Positions 63,719-64,000 of a stretch of DNA of 64,000 bases are shown here, piece by piece (positions within the stretch are counted from its first letter, which is position 1; each line of letters starts with the position of its first letter). The stretch is from Telmatactis stephensoni (lineage: Eukaryota; Cnidaria; Anthozoa; Actiniaria; Isophelliidae). The DNA lies in contig JALIZF010001918.1 of NCBI GenBank assembly GCA_029948255.1, positions 434,001-498,000 on the forward strand, read 5' to 3'. The notes beneath the pieces are model-generated. The model was not told the DNA's origin, searched no databases, and saw nothing but the letters and a program-made list of their open reading frames with translations. The translations under genes were made by a program, and so were the position numbers.

Positions 63719-63976
63719 TGTTTATATATATATATTTTAATCGTAATTATTGTTCTTTATAGTTTTAGCTTTTTTGTTATATTTATTGTATTTATGTACA
63801 TGTCACAGGGCCCCTATTGATAGCAGTTGCATAAGCACTGAAAGGACTACCTTGTAATTTTGAATTCTTTTAAATAAAGGTTTCCATCTATCTATATAAA
63901 TAAATGAATATCTAAAAGTACTTATAAATTTTATGTTTTGAAATATAAATTTGTTTTTCAAAGGCCATTTCCCATT

Positions 63977-63992
63977 CCCCCCCCCCCCCCCC
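63977..63992. repeat. poly(C) tract
   Basis: Sixteen consecutive C close to the window end; a likely polymerase-slippage site. Confidence 0.9.
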
Positions 63993-64000
63993 ACCTCAGT

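Overview
This is a eukaryotic, AT-rich, gene-sparse window. Its clear genes are three homeobox genes on the + strand, each with two coding exons. From the homeodomains and flanking motifs I identify an NK4 (tinman / Nkx2-5 class) gene at 20003-21362, an NK3 (bagpipe / Nkx3 class) gene at 24460-25358 and an Lbx (ladybird class) gene at 51701-52904. Their order and orientation match the tinman-bagpipe-ladybird core of the ancestral NK homeobox cluster. The compact genes, the low GC, the many short foldback elements and a tRNA-headed SINE suggest a marine invertebrate genome. My best guess is a cnidarian such as an anthozoan, but nothing here proves the taxon.

Layout: 52-194 looks like the last exon of an upstream + strand gene with a poly(A) signal just after its stop. 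195-19.6 kb shows no convincing gene. 19.6-21.4 kb holds the NK4 promoter region and gene. NK3 follows 3.1 kb later. A 26.3 kb stretch without a recognisable gene separates NK3 from Lbx. It holds minisatellites, a foldback element, a SINE, C-rich tracts and promoter-like GC-rich patches. 52.9-61.6 kb is again empty of recognisable genes. 61.6-63.7 kb is dense in mobile DNA: a TTAA-flanked MITE nested in a TA-flanked MITE, an expanded tetranucleotide array, and an element with an 8-bp target duplication. The first two exons of another + strand gene (62794-63118, continuing beyond the window) lie between these last elements.

The three homeobox proteins share one plan: an N-terminal TN/EH1-type repressor motif in exon 1, a phase-1 intron, then a homeodomain in exon 2. 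NK4 and NK3 also carry the NK2-specific domain after the homeodomain. The shared gene structure supports origin by ancient tandem duplication. In bilaterians these genes act in mesoderm, heart, gut-muscle and neural patterning; their roles in this organism cannot be read from the sequence.
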